Shown here: in pieces, positions 45,926 to 55,737 of the stretch
Position numbering within the stretch: the first letter of the stretch is position 1
Layout: each line of letters starts with the position of its first letter
Assembly: GCA_963742305.1 (NCBI GenBank)
Contig: CAVULN010000034.1
Location: forward strand, 1-64,000
DNA from: Roseiarcus sp963742305
GTDB lineage: Bacteria; Pseudomonadota; Alphaproteobacteria; Rhizobiales; Beijerinckiaceae
Length of the DNA stretch: 64,000 bases
Direction: 5' to 3'
Position numbers and translations under genes: made by a program
The notes under the pieces: model-generated
What the model was told of the DNA's origin: nothing
Databases searched by the model: none
The model's input: only the letters and a program-made list of their open reading frames with translations

Positions 45926-47425
45926 ATGGGGTCGGATCGCATTCAGAGACGGCCGAACGTCATCATCTGCGCCGCCGTGGGCCTGCTCGCGATCGCGCCC
46001 GCGACGACCGCCCGCGCGGCCGACCCGATCTCCGCGCCGCCGGCGAGCAGCGCCGCCGATGCGAGGGCCCAGCCCCTGCAACTGGGCGTCGGCCAGTCGG
46101 TCATCCGCGATCTCCCCGAGGACGCGGGCGAGATCTATGTCGGCGACCCCGCCGTCGCCAATGCGATCGTGCGCACCGCGCGGCGCATCTATATTTCCGG
46201 CGTCGCCAACGGGCAGACGAGCATCTTCGCGCTGTCGCGGGACGGGCGGAGGATCGCGTCCTTCCAGGTCTCGGTCGGGCGCGCGGTCTCCGAATTGTCG
46301 AGCCTGCTCAACACCGCCATCCCCGGCAACGACATTCACGTGCGCACGGTCGAGAACACCATCATCCTCACCGGATCGGTCGCCTCGGCCGAGGAGGCGC
46401 AAAAAGCCCTCGATATCGCCAACGGCTTCGTCAATGATTCGTCGACTTCGCCGTCCGGATCTTCCGGCACGGCGATCAACATCTCGACCGGCTCGAGCGC
46501 CGGCGGCTCGAGCGGCAAATCGTCCAGCCCCCAGGGACGTGTCATCAACGCGCTCACCATCCGCGGCGCCGACCAGGTGAGCCTGCACGTCACGGTCGCC
46601 GAAATCCGGCGCGAGATCGTCAAGCAGCTCGGCGTCAACTTGAACGGAACCGGGCCGAACGGAACCTTCACCCTCGACAACCCCTTCGCCATCAACGGCG
46701 CGGTCGCCACGTCCGAAGCGACCCTGAACTGGTTCAAGGGGAGCGGAACCCTCAGCGCCACCTTGCAGGCCTTCGAGCGGCAGGGCGTCGCCCACACGCT
46801 CGCCGAGCCCACCGTCACCGCCGTCTCCGGCGAAACCGCGAAATTCCTGGCCGGCGGCACGATCCCCATCCTCAACAGCGTGCAGTGCCAGCCCGTCTGC
46901 CAGTACGGATTCATCCAGCAGCCTTATGGCGTGACCCTGAATTTCACTCCGGTCGTTTTGTCCCAGGGACGGATCCAGCTCAGGATCGCGACCGAAGTCA
47001 CGGATATCGACCCTTCGACGCAAGTCACCTTCAGCGGTATTTCGATCCCGGGCTTTCGCACTCGCAGCAATACGACAACGGTCGAATTGCCCTCGGGCGG
47101 CTCGATCGCGTCCGCCGGCCTGATCAGCACGCAGACGGAGCAAGCGATCAACGGCTTTCCGGCGCTGATGAATCTCCCGGTGCTCGGCGCCCTATTTCGC
47201 TCGCGGGACTATCAGCGCAACGAGACCGAGCTCTTGATCACCGTGACGCCTTACATCGTGCATGCGGTCGATCCTAGCCAGGTCGTGAGGCCGGACCAGA
47301 ATTTCCAGGACGCCAGCGATCCGCAGGCCTGGTTCCTCGGCCGCGTCAACCGGATCTATTCGACCGCGCAGTCGCTTCAGCCGATGCCCGGCTACGCCGG
47401 CAAGATCGGCTTCATCACCCAATAG
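45926..47425 (+). CDS. cpaC: Pilus secretin CpaC/RcpA
   Basis: CpaC forms the outer-membrane ring through which the Flp pilus emerges. The 499-residue protein has a signal peptide, a BON/secretin N-terminal domain (SVIRDLPEDAGEIYVGDPAV), a Ser/Gly-rich linker (about residues 170-205) and the C-terminal secretin domain with VAHTLAEPTVTAVSGE, FLAGGTIPI and LPVLGALFRSRDYQRNETEL. The frame opens at GTG 45872, but ATG 45926 has GGAGCTAGGG upstream and gives a proper signal peptide. Confidence 0.93.
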   Translation: MGSDRIQRRPNVIICAAVGLLAIAPATTARAADPISAPPASSAADARAQPLQLGVGQSVIRDLPEDAGEIYVGDPAVANAIVRTARRIYISGVANGQTSIFALSRDGRRIASFQVSVGRAVSELSSLLNTAIPGNDIHVRTVENTIILTGSVASAEEAQKALDIANGFVNDSSTSPSGSSGTAINISTGSSAGGSSGKSSSPQGRVINALTIRGADQVSLHVTVAEIRREIVKQLGVNLNGTGPNGTFTLDNPFAINGAVATSEATLNWFKGSGTLSATLQAFERQGVAHTLAEPTVTAVSGETAKFLAGGTIPILNSVQCQPVCQYGFIQQPYGVTLNFTPVVLSQGRIQLRIATEVTDIDPSTQVTFSGISIPGFRTRSNTTTVELPSGGSIASAGLISTQTEQAINGFPALMNLPVLGALFRSRDYQRNETELLITVTPYIVHAVDPSQVVRPDQNFQDASDPQAWFLGRVNRIYSTAQSLQPMPGYAGKIGFITQ

Positions 47426-47479
47426 GCCTCGGCCCGGCTTCGCCCAGGACTCGCCTCAGAACCGGGAAGGACAGCTCCC

Positions 47480-48220
47480 ATGGCCGCTTCTCCTCACGCA
47501 CGACCAATGTTCGCTTTGCGCCTCCTGAGCCTTGGTCTCGCCGCCGCCGCCGCCTCCGCTCTTGGCGGCTGCGGCGCGCCCTACGCGTCCTCGGATCCCG
47601 CCTTCCCGGGCAGCTTTGAGCAGCGCCATCCGATCGTGGTCGCCGCCGCGCCCACCAGCATCGATCTCTATCCGGTCGGCGGCAGGTTGGACGCCCGGTC
47701 GGCGGCGAATGTCCGGGCCTTCGTTCAGCGCTATCGGCACTACGGCGCTGGCGCCGTCACGATCGAGACGCCGGTCGGAGCCAATCCGAACTCGCCAGCC
47801 GTCGCCGAGGTGCGCAGGGCGCTTGTCGCGGCCGGCGTCAGGGGGAGAATCACCGCCGGCGCCTATGTGCCGTCGAATGACGGCGCCGCGCCGCCGGTCA
47901 GGGTGTCGTTCAACGGCTTGAAAGCGATTGTTCCGACCCAATGCGGCCAGTGGCCGGAGGATCTGGCGTCGGGATCGTCGGTCGAGGGGTGGAAGAACGA
48001 ACCCTACTCGAATTTCGGTTGCGCCACCCAGTCGATGCTCGCGGCCCAGGTCGACGATCCGCGCGATTTCGTACAGCCGCGCGCGCTCGGGCCATCCGAT
48101 GTCGCCATGCGCACCCGGGCCATCGAGGCCGTCCGCGAGGGCAAGGATCCGAGCACCGAGTGGACGCACGCTGTTCTCTTGCCAATCGGCGGCGGTCTGC
48201 CGACCAACGGAAGCGATTGA
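47480..48220 (+). CDS. cpaD: Pilus assembly lipoprotein CpaD
   Basis: CpaD is an outer-membrane-associated lipoprotein of the Flp secretion complex. The 246-residue protein has a signal peptide ending in ALGGCGAPY (lipidated Cys31), a QRHPIVVA segment, and the C-terminal NFGCATQSMLAAQVDDPRDF motif that is typical of CpaD. It lies 54 bases after cpaC and 2 bases before cpaE. Confidence 0.92.
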   Translation: MAASPHARPMFALRLLSLGLAAAAASALGGCGAPYASSDPAFPGSFEQRHPIVVAAAPTSIDLYPVGGRLDARSAANVRAFVQRYRHYGAGAVTIETPVGANPNSPAVAEVRRALVAAGVRGRITAGAYVPSNDGAAPPVRVSFNGLKAIVPTQCGQWPEDLASGSSVEGWKNEPYSNFGCATQSMLAAQVDDPRDFVQPRALGPSDVAMRTRAIEAVREGKDPSTEWTHAVLLPIGGGLPTNGSD

Positions 48221-48222
48221 TC

Positions 48223-49533
48223 ATGAGCGCGTACGACCCCCCCGCCGGGATCGACGGCGACCAGCCCATCGATGGCCCCGCCACGCCGATCGCGCGGGCG
48301 CCGCAGATCGCGCCGGCGGCGCAGATCGAGCCGGTGCCGCGAGTGTCGATCCAGGCGTTCTGCGAATCGCCGGACATCGCGGCCGTGGTCAACACCGCGA
48401 TATCCGACCGCCGGATGGCGAAGGCCCATGTCAAGCAGAACATGGGGGGCGCCGCGGCCGCGGTCGAAGCCTACAGGACCGCGCCGACGCCGAATGTCAT
48501 CGTGCTCGAGGCGCCCGCCAGCCGGGATGCGCTCCTCGAACAGCTCGAGGAGCTCGCCCAGTCCTGCGACGCGGGGACCAAGGTCGTCGTTCTCGGCAAG
48601 CACAACGACATTACCCTCTACCGGCAACTGATGGCGCGGGGGGTGAGCGAATATCTGGTGGCCCCGTTCGGGGTCGTCGACTTCATCCAGGCGATCTCGC
48701 ACTTGTTCGCGGCGCCTGGCGCGAAGCCCCTCGGGCGGGTGGTCGCGGTGGTCGGCGCCAAGGGCGGCGTCGGCGCCTCCACGGTCGCCCACAATCTGGC
48801 CTGGGCCCTGGCGTCGATGACCGAAATGGCCACCATCATCGCCGATTTCGACCTGGCGTTCGGGACCGCGGGGCTCGACTACAATCAAGACCCGCCCCAG
48901 GGGGTCGCGGAGGCGGTGTTCGCTCCCGATCGAGTCGACGTGGTGCTGGTCGACCGGCTGCTCTCCAGGTGCGGCGAGAAGCTCAGTCTGCTCGCGGCGC
49001 CCGCCACTCTCGACCGGGTTCTCGATTTCGCCGAAGTCTCGTTCAACTCGCTCATCGACGCCATGCGCTCATCGACGCCCTGGATCGTCCTCGACGTGCC
49101 GCACCTCTGGTCGGGATGGGCGAGACGCATCCTCGTCTCCGCCGATGACGTCATCGTTGTCGCAAGCCCCGACCTCGCCAATCTTCGCAACGCGAAAAAT
49201 CTGATCGACAACGTCAAGGGCGCGCGCCTGCATGACGCGGCCCCGCGCCTGGTGCTCAACGGCGTCGGCATGCTGAAGCGGCCGGAGATCGCCGCCGCGG
49301 AATTCGCCAAGGCGGTCGAGACCGGCCCGACCGCGGTCATTCCTCACGACGCCAAGCTGTTCGGCGCGGCGGCTAACAACGGACAGATGGTTGCCGAAAT
49401 CGAGCCGAACGGCAAAACTGCGCAGATCTTCACCGATCTGGCCTCCGCGCTTGCGGGCCGCGCCGAGGCGCGCAAGCCCAGGCGAGGCGTTCTCGAACCG
49501 TTCATCGCTAAACTCGGGCGCAAGAGGAAATGA
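48223..49533 (+). CDS. cpaE: Pilus assembly ATPase CpaE/TadZ
   Basis: CpaE is a MinD/ParA-like ATPase that positions the pilus at the cell pole. The 436-residue protein has an N-terminal receiver-like domain (about residues 70-155, with VIVLEAPASRDALLEQLEEL) and a C-terminal ATPase domain whose deviant Walker A reads VVGAKGGVGASTVAHNLAWA (Thr/Ser in the usual place but Ala for Lys/Thr context), then IADFDLAFGTAGLD and WIVLDVPHLW. I start at ATG 48223, three bases after the cpaD stop; the frame is open much further upstream. Confidence 0.92.
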   Translation: MSAYDPPAGIDGDQPIDGPATPIARAPQIAPAAQIEPVPRVSIQAFCESPDIAAVVNTAISDRRMAKAHVKQNMGGAAAAVEAYRTAPTPNVIVLEAPASRDALLEQLEELAQSCDAGTKVVVLGKHNDITLYRQLMARGVSEYLVAPFGVVDFIQAISHLFAAPGAKPLGRVVAVVGAKGGVGASTVAHNLAWALASMTEMATIIADFDLAFGTAGLDYNQDPPQGVAEAVFAPDRVDVVLVDRLLSRCGEKLSLLAAPATLDRVLDFAEVSFNSLIDAMRSSTPWIVLDVPHLWSGWARRILVSADDVIVVASPDLANLRNAKNLIDNVKGARLHDAAPRLVLNGVGMLKRPEIAAAEFAKAVETGPTAVIPHDAKLFGAAANNGQMVAEIEPNGKTAQIFTDLASALAGRAEARKPRRGVLEPFIAKLGRKRK

Positions 49534-49598
49534 CCGGCTCGCGACCGCCTCGCTTCTTGCTCGCTCGGCGCCCGCGCAACCGCAAGGGACGCTGAGCG

Positions 49599-51005
49599 AT
49601 GTTCGGCAAGCGCGCCAACGGGGGCGCCGAGCCCGCCGGGCCGCGCGTCGCCTCCGTGAGCACGGCGGCGGAAGCGCCCAGGCCTGCGCCGGTTCCGGCC
49701 CCGCCGGTTCACACCGAACGGCGGTCGGACTCCTATTTCCAGACCAAATCGCTGATCTTCGGCGCCCTCATCGAGGCGATCGATCTCGCGGCGCTCTCCA
49801 AGCTCGACCCCGAGAGCGCGCGCGAGGAAATCCGGGACATCGTCCACGAGATCGTCACCATCAAGAATCTGGTGCTGTCGATCGCCGAGCAGGAGGACCT
49901 GCTCGACGACATCTGCAACGACGTCCTCGGCTTCGGTCCCCTCGAGCCCCTGCTCGCCCGCGACGACATCGCCGACATCATGGTCAACGGACCGACGCGG
50001 TGCTTCATCGAGGTGGCGGGCAAGATCCAGCTCACCAACGTCCGCTTCCGCGACAATTCGCAACTGATGAACATCTGCCAGCGGATCGTGAGCCAGGTCG
50101 GCCGCCGGGTCGACGAAGCCTCTCCCATTTGCGACGCCCGCCTGCTCGACGGCTCGCGGGTCAACGTCATCGCCCCGCCGCTCGCCATCGACGGCGCGGC
50201 CCTGACCATCCGCAAGTTCAGGAAGGACAAGCTGACGCTCGATCAACTGGTCAAGTTCGGCTCGATCTCGCCGGCGGGCGCGGAAATCCTCAAGATCATC
50301 GGCCGCGTCCGCTGCAACGTGATCATTTCCGGCGGCACCGGTTCCGGCAAGACGACGCTGCTCAACTGCCTGACCAACTATATCGACGTCGACGAGCGCG
50401 TCATCACCTGCGAGGACGCGGCCGAGCTCCAGCTCCAGCAGCCCCATGTGGTGCGCCTCGAGACCCGGCCGGCGAATCTGGAAGGGGTCGGCCAGATCAC
50501 CATGCGCGATCTGGTCAAGAACTGCCTGCGCATGCGGCCTGAGCGCATCGTCGTCGGCGAGGTTCGCGGACCGGAGGCGTTCGATCTGCTCCAGGCGATG
50601 AACACGGGTCATGACGGATCGATGGGCACGCTGCATGCGAATTCCCCGCGCGAGGCGCTGAGCCGCGTCGAATCGATGATCACCATGGGCGGATATGCGC
50701 TGCCGATGAAGACGATCCGGGAAATGGTGACCTCCTCGGTCGACGTGATCATTCAAGCCGCTCGCCTTCGCGACGGATCGCGACGGATCACCCACGTCAC
50801 CGAGGTGATCGGGATGGAGGGCGACGTCGTGATCACGCAGGACCTGTTCGTCTACGAGATTCTGGGCGAGGACGCCCAGGGCAAGCTGATCGGGCGCCAT
50901 CGCTCCACCGGGATCGGGCGGCCGAGATTCTGGGACCGCGCGCGCATGTACGGAGAGGAAGCGCGGCTCGCGGCGGCGCTGGACATTTCGGACGTCGGCG
51001 CCTGA
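49599..51005 (+). CDS. cpaF: Secretion ATPase CpaF/TadA
   Basis: CpaF is the hexameric motor that powers Flp pilus extension and retraction. The 468-residue protein has an N-terminal helical region, DIADIMVNGPTRCFIEVAGK, Walker A ISGGTGSGKTTLLNCL, an Asp box (CEDAAELQLQQPHVVRLETR), the Walker B region RPERIVVGEVRGPEAFDLLQ and the His box GHDGSMGTLHANSPREAL. All key motifs are intact. It follows cpaE by 65 bases. Confidence 0.96.
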   Translation: MFGKRANGGAEPAGPRVASVSTAAEAPRPAPVPAPPVHTERRSDSYFQTKSLIFGALIEAIDLAALSKLDPESAREEIRDIVHEIVTIKNLVLSIAEQEDLLDDICNDVLGFGPLEPLLARDDIADIMVNGPTRCFIEVAGKIQLTNVRFRDNSQLMNICQRIVSQVGRRVDEASPICDARLLDGSRVNVIAPPLAIDGAALTIRKFRKDKLTLDQLVKFGSISPAGAEILKIIGRVRCNVIISGGTGSGKTTLLNCLTNYIDVDERVITCEDAAELQLQQPHVVRLETRPANLEGVGQITMRDLVKNCLRMRPERIVVGEVRGPEAFDLLQAMNTGHDGSMGTLHANSPREALSRVESMITMGGYALPMKTIREMVTSSVDVIIQAARLRDGSRRITHVTEVIGMEGDVVITQDLFVYEILGEDAQGKLIGRHRSTGIGRPRFWDRARMYGEEARLAAALDISDVGA

Positions 51006-51039
51006 CGCGCAAAGGTTCGGTCGGGCAAGGGTGGTCAGC

Positions 51040-51996
51040 ATGGTCAATCCGATTGCGGTCGCGGGACTTCTGGCGCTTGGCGTCGGCGGACTGGCCTTCG
51101 CTTTGGTCGGGGGAGATTCGCGGGCCGACAAGCGGCGCGCGGCGGTCGCGAAAAGCGACGCCAAGGCGCTCGCCGCCGCCACCGTCGATCGGAATGCGCG
51201 CAAGAAGCAGATCGCCGACGGCCTGCGCGACATCGAAATGAAGGGAAAGCGGCGCGCCAATCTGGCGACCCGGATCGAGCAGGCCGGACTTTCGATCACC
51301 AAACAGCAGTACTGGATCGGCAGCGCGGTCATCGGCGTCATCTGCAGCGGCCTGGCCTATGTCCAGTCGAGAAGCGTGCTGCTCATGGCTCTTGTCGCGC
51401 TGACCGCCGCGGTCGGGCTGCCGCAGCTCGCGCTTTCGCGCCTGCGCATCCGCCGCATCAACAAGTTCATCGCCAATTTTCCCACCGCCATCGACCTCAT
51501 CGTCCGCGGCATCAAGTCAGGCCTGCCGCTCGGGGACACGATCCGGATCGCAGCCTCCGAGAGCCCCGAACCGGTGAAGTCGGAGTTTCGCCGCGCGGTC
51601 GAGGCGCTGTCGCTCGGAATGACCTTGCCGGAAAGCGTCGAGCGGATGGCGCAGCGGGTTCCGATCGCGGAAACGAATTTCTTCTCAATCGTCATCGCCA
51701 TCCAGGCGAAGTCGGGCGGAAACCTGTCAGAGGCGCTGGGCAATCTTTCCCGCGTGTTGCGCGAGCGCAAGAAGATGAAGGGAAAGATCAGCGCCATGTC
51801 GATGGAAGCCAAGGCCTCCGCGGCGATCATCGGCGCGGTGCCGTTCCTGGTGGTCGGCGCGCTTTACGTCTCGTCGCCGAAATACATCTCGCTCTTATGG
51901 GTGACAACTCATGGCCGGATGATCTCGTTGATCGCGATTTTCTGGATGGGGATCGGAATCGCCATGATGAAGAAAATGATCGCCTTCGATTTCTGA
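51040..51996 (+). CDS. tadB: Pilus inner-membrane platform protein TadB
   Basis: TadB is one of two GspF-like platform proteins. The 318-residue protein has an N-terminal membrane helix, two mid helices (near residues 85-130) and a T2SSF domain with FPTAIDLIVRGIKSGLPLGD and FFSIVIAIQAKSGGNLSEAL, closing with two C-terminal helices. I start at ATG 51040; a GTG at 51031 is possible. tadC follows after 15 bases. Confidence 0.92.
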   Translation: MVNPIAVAGLLALGVGGLAFALVGGDSRADKRRAAVAKSDAKALAAATVDRNARKKQIADGLRDIEMKGKRRANLATRIEQAGLSITKQQYWIGSAVIGVICSGLAYVQSRSVLLMALVALTAAVGLPQLALSRLRIRRINKFIANFPTAIDLIVRGIKSGLPLGDTIRIAASESPEPVKSEFRRAVEALSLGMTLPESVERMAQRVPIAETNFFSIVIAIQAKSGGNLSEALGNLSRVLRERKKMKGKISAMSMEAKASAAIIGAVPFLVVGALYVSSPKYISLLWVTTHGRMISLIAIFWMGIGIAMMKKMIAFDF

Positions 51997-52011
51997 CCGG
52001 ATCCTGCCGCC

Positions 52012-52989
52012 ATGATGGACGACGTTATCGCCAAATTCTCCGACGCGCATTTTCTGGCGGTGCTGTTCGCGGCGATCGGCTCGGCCGCGACGGTGCTCAC
52101 CGCCGCGATGCCCTGGCTCCAGCCGGACACGCTCTCACGGCGCATCAAGGCGGTGAGCACCGAACGCGAGCGGATCAGGGCCCGCGAGCGCGAGCGGTTG
52201 CAGGCGGCGCAAAACCGAAGCACGCTCAGGGTGAGGCCGAGCGGCCTCGTCAAGCAGGTCGTCGAAACCCTCAATCTGGCGAGCTGGCTCAGCACCGAAA
52301 CGGCCAAGATCCAGCTGGCCAAGGCCGGTTTCCGCGGGGCGCGGGCGGAATACGCCTTTCTCGTGTGCCGCCTGGCGGCGCCGATCGCCTTTTTCCTCGC
52401 GGCCCTCGTTTATCAATTCCTGATCATCAAATGGAACCAGCCCGCGATGATCAAGATCGGCATCGCGATCGCCGCGAGCTACCTCGGCATCAAGGCGCCC
52501 GAGCTGTTCCTCAAAAACAAGACCTCCAAACGGCAGAAGGAACTCGAGCGGGCGTATCCCAACACCCTCGACCTGATGCTGATCTGCGCCGAATCCGGCA
52601 TGTCGATCGAGCACGCGGTTCGCAAGGTCAGCCAGGAGATCGGGGTCGAAAGCGTCTCGATGGCCGAGGAGATGGGGCTGCTCGCCGCCGAAATGTCCTA
52701 TCTCGCCGACCGGCGGGTCGCCTTCGAGAACCTGGGGTTGAGGACCGGGCTCGAGTCCATTCGCTCGCTCACCACGGTTCTCGTCCAGTCGGAGCGATAC
52801 GGCACCCCGCTCGGCGCCGCGCTCAGGGTGCTCAGCCAGGAGAGCCGCGACCACCGGATGACCCTGGCCGAGAAAAAGGCCGCGGCGCTGCCGCCGACCC
52901 TCACCGTGCCGATGATCCTCTTTTTTCTGCCCGGCCTCTTCGCCGCCATCCTGACCCCGGCCGCGATTCAGATCAACCATTGGAACTAG
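52012..52989 (+). CDS. tadC: Pilus inner-membrane platform protein TadC
   Basis: TadC is the second platform protein and pairs with TadB under the CpaF motor. The 325-residue protein has an N-terminal helix, two mid helices (about 115-165) and a T2SSF domain with YPNTLDLMLICAESGMSIEH and SLTTVLVQSERYGTPLGAAL, then LTVPMILFFLPGLFAAILTP. It ends the locus here: no TadD, TadE, TadF or TadG gene follows. A perfect hairpin lies 11 bases after the stop. Confidence 0.93.
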   Translation: MMDDVIAKFSDAHFLAVLFAAIGSAATVLTAAMPWLQPDTLSRRIKAVSTERERIRARERERLQAAQNRSTLRVRPSGLVKQVVETLNLASWLSTETAKIQLAKAGFRGARAEYAFLVCRLAAPIAFFLAALVYQFLIIKWNQPAMIKIGIAIAASYLGIKAPELFLKNKTSKRQKELERAYPNTLDLMLICAESGMSIEHAVRKVSQEIGVESVSMAEEMGLLAAEMSYLADRRVAFENLGLRTGLESIRSLTTVLVQSERYGTPLGAALRVLSQESRDHRMTLAEKKAAALPPTLTVPMILFFLPGLFAAILTPAAIQINHWN

Positions 52990-53000
52990 GGAGACATGCG

Positions 53001-53027
53001 CGTATGTCCGCTCCAGTCGGACATACG
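53001..53027 (+). terminator. Perfect hairpin after tadC
   Basis: CGTATGTCCG (53001-53010), a 7-base loop CTCCAGT, then CGGACATACG (53018-53027) form a perfect 10-bp stem just downstream of tadC. No T-tract follows, so it is not a textbook intrinsic terminator; it may protect the 3' end or act with Rho. The remaining gap up to 53209 shows no supported gene. Confidence 0.4.
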
Positions 53028-53209
53028 AGGCAAGGTCAAAACAAAATCATGAAGTTCGCCTTGGTCGGGCGCCCGCGCTCGCCGATCGCGACGGCATCTT
53101 CACTCACATCGAAGCCGACAACCCCCGTGCGGCGATCGTCGTCGATGAACGGATCGCCTCTGCCGCGCGCCTTACGCCTTTCGGGTTGCGCGGCTAAACT
53201 CGCCGGCGC

Positions 53210-55564
53210 ATGATTCGATCCGTGGCCCACCGTTCAGAACCCGCCGACCCGGACGCCGACGCCCGAGCGCCGCCGCCGCGCGACATCGCTCGCGCCCGCC
53301 GCCCGCATGAGGCCGGCTATCTCGACGGACTGAATGACGAGCAGCGGCGCGCGGTCGAGGCGCTGGACGGGCCGGTTCTCGTTCTGGCCGGCGCGGGAGT
53401 GGGCAAGACCCGGGTCCTCACCGCCCGCATCGCGCATCTGATTTCAACCGGCCGCGCCCGCCCCCATGAAATCCTGGCGGTGACCTTCACCAACAAGGCG
53501 GCGCGCGAGATGCGCCACCGTGTCGGCGCGTTCCTCGGCTCCGAGCAGGCGATGCCGTGGCTCGGCACCTTCCATTCGGTCGGCGCCAAGTTGCTGCGCA
53601 TGCATGCCGAGCTCGTGGGGCTCAGGCCCAATTTCACCATCCTCGACACCGACGACCAGCTGCGCCTCATGAAGCAGCTCCTCCAGGCGGAAAATCTGGA
53701 CGACAAGCGCTGGCCGGCGCGCGCGCTCGCCAATCTCATCGACGGATGGAAGAACCGGGGCGTCGAGCCCAAGAACGTGCCGGCAAGCGAGGCTGCTGGG
53801 TTCGCCGCCGGCAGGGGCGCCGCGCTCTACCAAGCCTATCAGGCCCGCCTGAAAGCCCTCAACGCGGTCGACTTCGGCGATCTCCTGCTCGAGCCGTTGC
53901 GCCTTTTGCGCGAGCACAGCGACATTCTGGCCCTCTACCGGCGCCGCTTCCGCTACATCCTGGTCGACGAGTATCAGGACACCAACGTCGTCCAGTATCT
54001 TCTTCTCCGGCTCGTCGCCGAGGCCAACGGAAACCTGTGCTGCGTCGGCGACGACGATCAGTCGATCTACGCCTGGCGTGGCGCGGATGTCGAAAACATC
54101 CTGCGCTTCGAGAAGGACTTTCCTGGCGCGAAGGTGATCCGGCTCGAGCGGAACTATCGGTCGACCGGGCATATTCTCGCCGTTGCGTCGGGACTGATCG
54201 CGCATAACCGCGGGCGATTGGGAAAGACCCTGTTCACCGACAAGCCGCCAGGGGACCGGCCGACCGTCACCGAGGCGCCGGACGCCCAGGAGGAAGCGCG
54301 TCTCATCGGCGAGGCGATCGAGGCGGCCCAGCACAAGGGGGTTTCGCTCGACGAGATCGCGATTCTGGTGCGCGCCTCCTTCCAGATGCGCGAATTCGAG
54401 GAGCGGTTTATCGCGCTCGGGCTCCCTTACAAGGTCATCGGCGGCCCGCGATTCTACGAGCGGGCGGAAATCCGCGACGCTCTGGCCTATCTTCGCTGCA
54501 TCGCCCAGCCCGACGACGACCTCGCCTTCGAGCGCATCTATAACCAGCCCAAGCGCGGCCTCGGCGACGCGACGCTCGCGATCCTGCACGACTATGGCCG
54601 GCGCGCCCATCTTTCCCTGACGCGCGCCGCCCGCGCGCTCATCGAAACCGAGGAGCTGAAGCCGCGGCCGCGTCAAATCCTCAGACGCCTTCTCGACGAC
54701 TTCGACCGTTGGCGAAGCGAGGCCGACCGGGTCGCTCATGACGAGCTGGCGCAGCTCGTTCTCGAGGAGAGCGGCTATATCGACATGTGGAAGGCCGAGC
54801 GTACGCCCGACGCGGCAGGGCGCCTCGACAATCTGAAAGAGCTCGTCCGCTCGATGGGCGAGTTCCCCGATCTTGCGGCGTTTCTCGAGCACGTGTCCCT
54901 GATCATGGACGCCGAGAGCGGCGATGACGGCGAGCGCGTTTCGATCATGACCCTTCATGCGGCGAAGGGACTGGAGTTCGATCTCGTCTTTCTGCCGGGC
55001 TGGGAGGAGGGCCTCTTTCCCAATCAGCGGTCGCTTGACGACAACGGCCTCGCCGCGCTCGAGGAGGAGCGGCGACTGGCCTATGTCGGCCTGACCCGCG
55101 CCCGCCGGCAGGCGAGGCTCTATTACGCCCTCAACAGGCGCGTGCGGGGCTTGTGGCAGACATCGATTCCGTCCCGGTTCATCCAGGAATTGCCTGCCGA
55201 CCATATCGAGGCGGACGAGTTCGCCGGTCCGGCGTCCGGGCGCGCTTATGGCTCGTGGCCGTCCGCGGGTGTCCAGACCGGGTTCGCCTCCCGCTACGAC
55301 ACGCCCGGCTGGCGGCGCGCCGAAGCGCGGCGCGACTGGAGCGAATCGGGCGCGGGCGGCCTTAGGTCTCCGGGCCGGATCTTCGAAGGCGCCGCCCAGC
55401 GGCAGGATCGGCCCGCCTCCGCCTTCCACGCCGGCTCGCGCGTGTTCCATAACAAATTCGGTCCCGGCGCGGTGGTCGCCGTGGACGGCGCCAAGCTGAC
55501 CGTCGACTTCGACAAGGCGGGGCGAAAACTGGTGATGGACAGCTTCGTCGCCGCCGAGAGTTAG
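53210..55564 (+). CDS. uvrD: DNA helicase UvrD/PcrA
   Basis: UvrD unwinds DNA in nucleotide excision and mismatch repair. The 784-residue superfamily 1 helicase has LNDEQRRAVEALDGPVLVLA, Walker A GAGVGKTRVLTARI (Val where Ser is usual), VTFTNKAAREMRHRV, LVDEYQDTNVVQY, VGDDDQSIYAWRGADVENIL, LERNYRSTGHIL, VSIMTLHAAKGLEFDLVF and VGLTRARRQARLYYA. The C-terminal 60 residues contain a tudor-like fold (FGPGAVVAVDGAKLTVDF) that in PcrA/UvrD binds RNA polymerase. It stands alone downstream of the pilus genes. Confidence 0.96.
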   Translation: MIRSVAHRSEPADPDADARAPPPRDIARARRPHEAGYLDGLNDEQRRAVEALDGPVLVLAGAGVGKTRVLTARIAHLISTGRARPHEILAVTFTNKAAREMRHRVGAFLGSEQAMPWLGTFHSVGAKLLRMHAELVGLRPNFTILDTDDQLRLMKQLLQAENLDDKRWPARALANLIDGWKNRGVEPKNVPASEAAGFAAGRGAALYQAYQARLKALNAVDFGDLLLEPLRLLREHSDILALYRRRFRYILVDEYQDTNVVQYLLLRLVAEANGNLCCVGDDDQSIYAWRGADVENILRFEKDFPGAKVIRLERNYRSTGHILAVASGLIAHNRGRLGKTLFTDKPPGDRPTVTEAPDAQEEARLIGEAIEAAQHKGVSLDEIAILVRASFQMREFEERFIALGLPYKVIGGPRFYERAEIRDALAYLRCIAQPDDDLAFERIYNQPKRGLGDATLAILHDYGRRAHLSLTRAARALIETEELKPRPRQILRRLLDDFDRWRSEADRVAHDELAQLVLEESGYIDMWKAERTPDAAGRLDNLKELVRSMGEFPDLAAFLEHVSLIMDAESGDDGERVSIMTLHAAKGLEFDLVFLPGWEEGLFPNQRSLDDNGLAALEEERRLAYVGLTRARRQARLYYALNRRVRGLWQTSIPSRFIQELPADHIEADEFAGPASGRAYGSWPSAGVQTGFASRYDTPGWRRAEARRDWSESGAGGLRSPGRIFEGAAQRQDRPASAFHAGSRVFHNKFGPGAVVAVDGAKLTVDFDKAGRKLVMDSFVAAES

Positions 55565-55737
55565 GGCGGGCGGGATCGGCGCAGGCCTTCCTCAACCGCG
55601 GCCCGTCTTTCCGCGGCGGGCTCTCGGCGACGCGCCGCCCGGGCGCCAGGCAAGTTCCCCGGTCTCCAATTCCGCTCAGGGCGGGCGCAGACTCCGGCGA
55701 CGAACCGCGACCGCTTGATGCGAACTAGCGGTTTGAG

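Noticed and set aside
53036..53230. 64-residue minus-strand frame between tadC and uvrD
   Set aside because: No homology recognised, overlaps the uvrD start, and the neighbouring frames are equally open.
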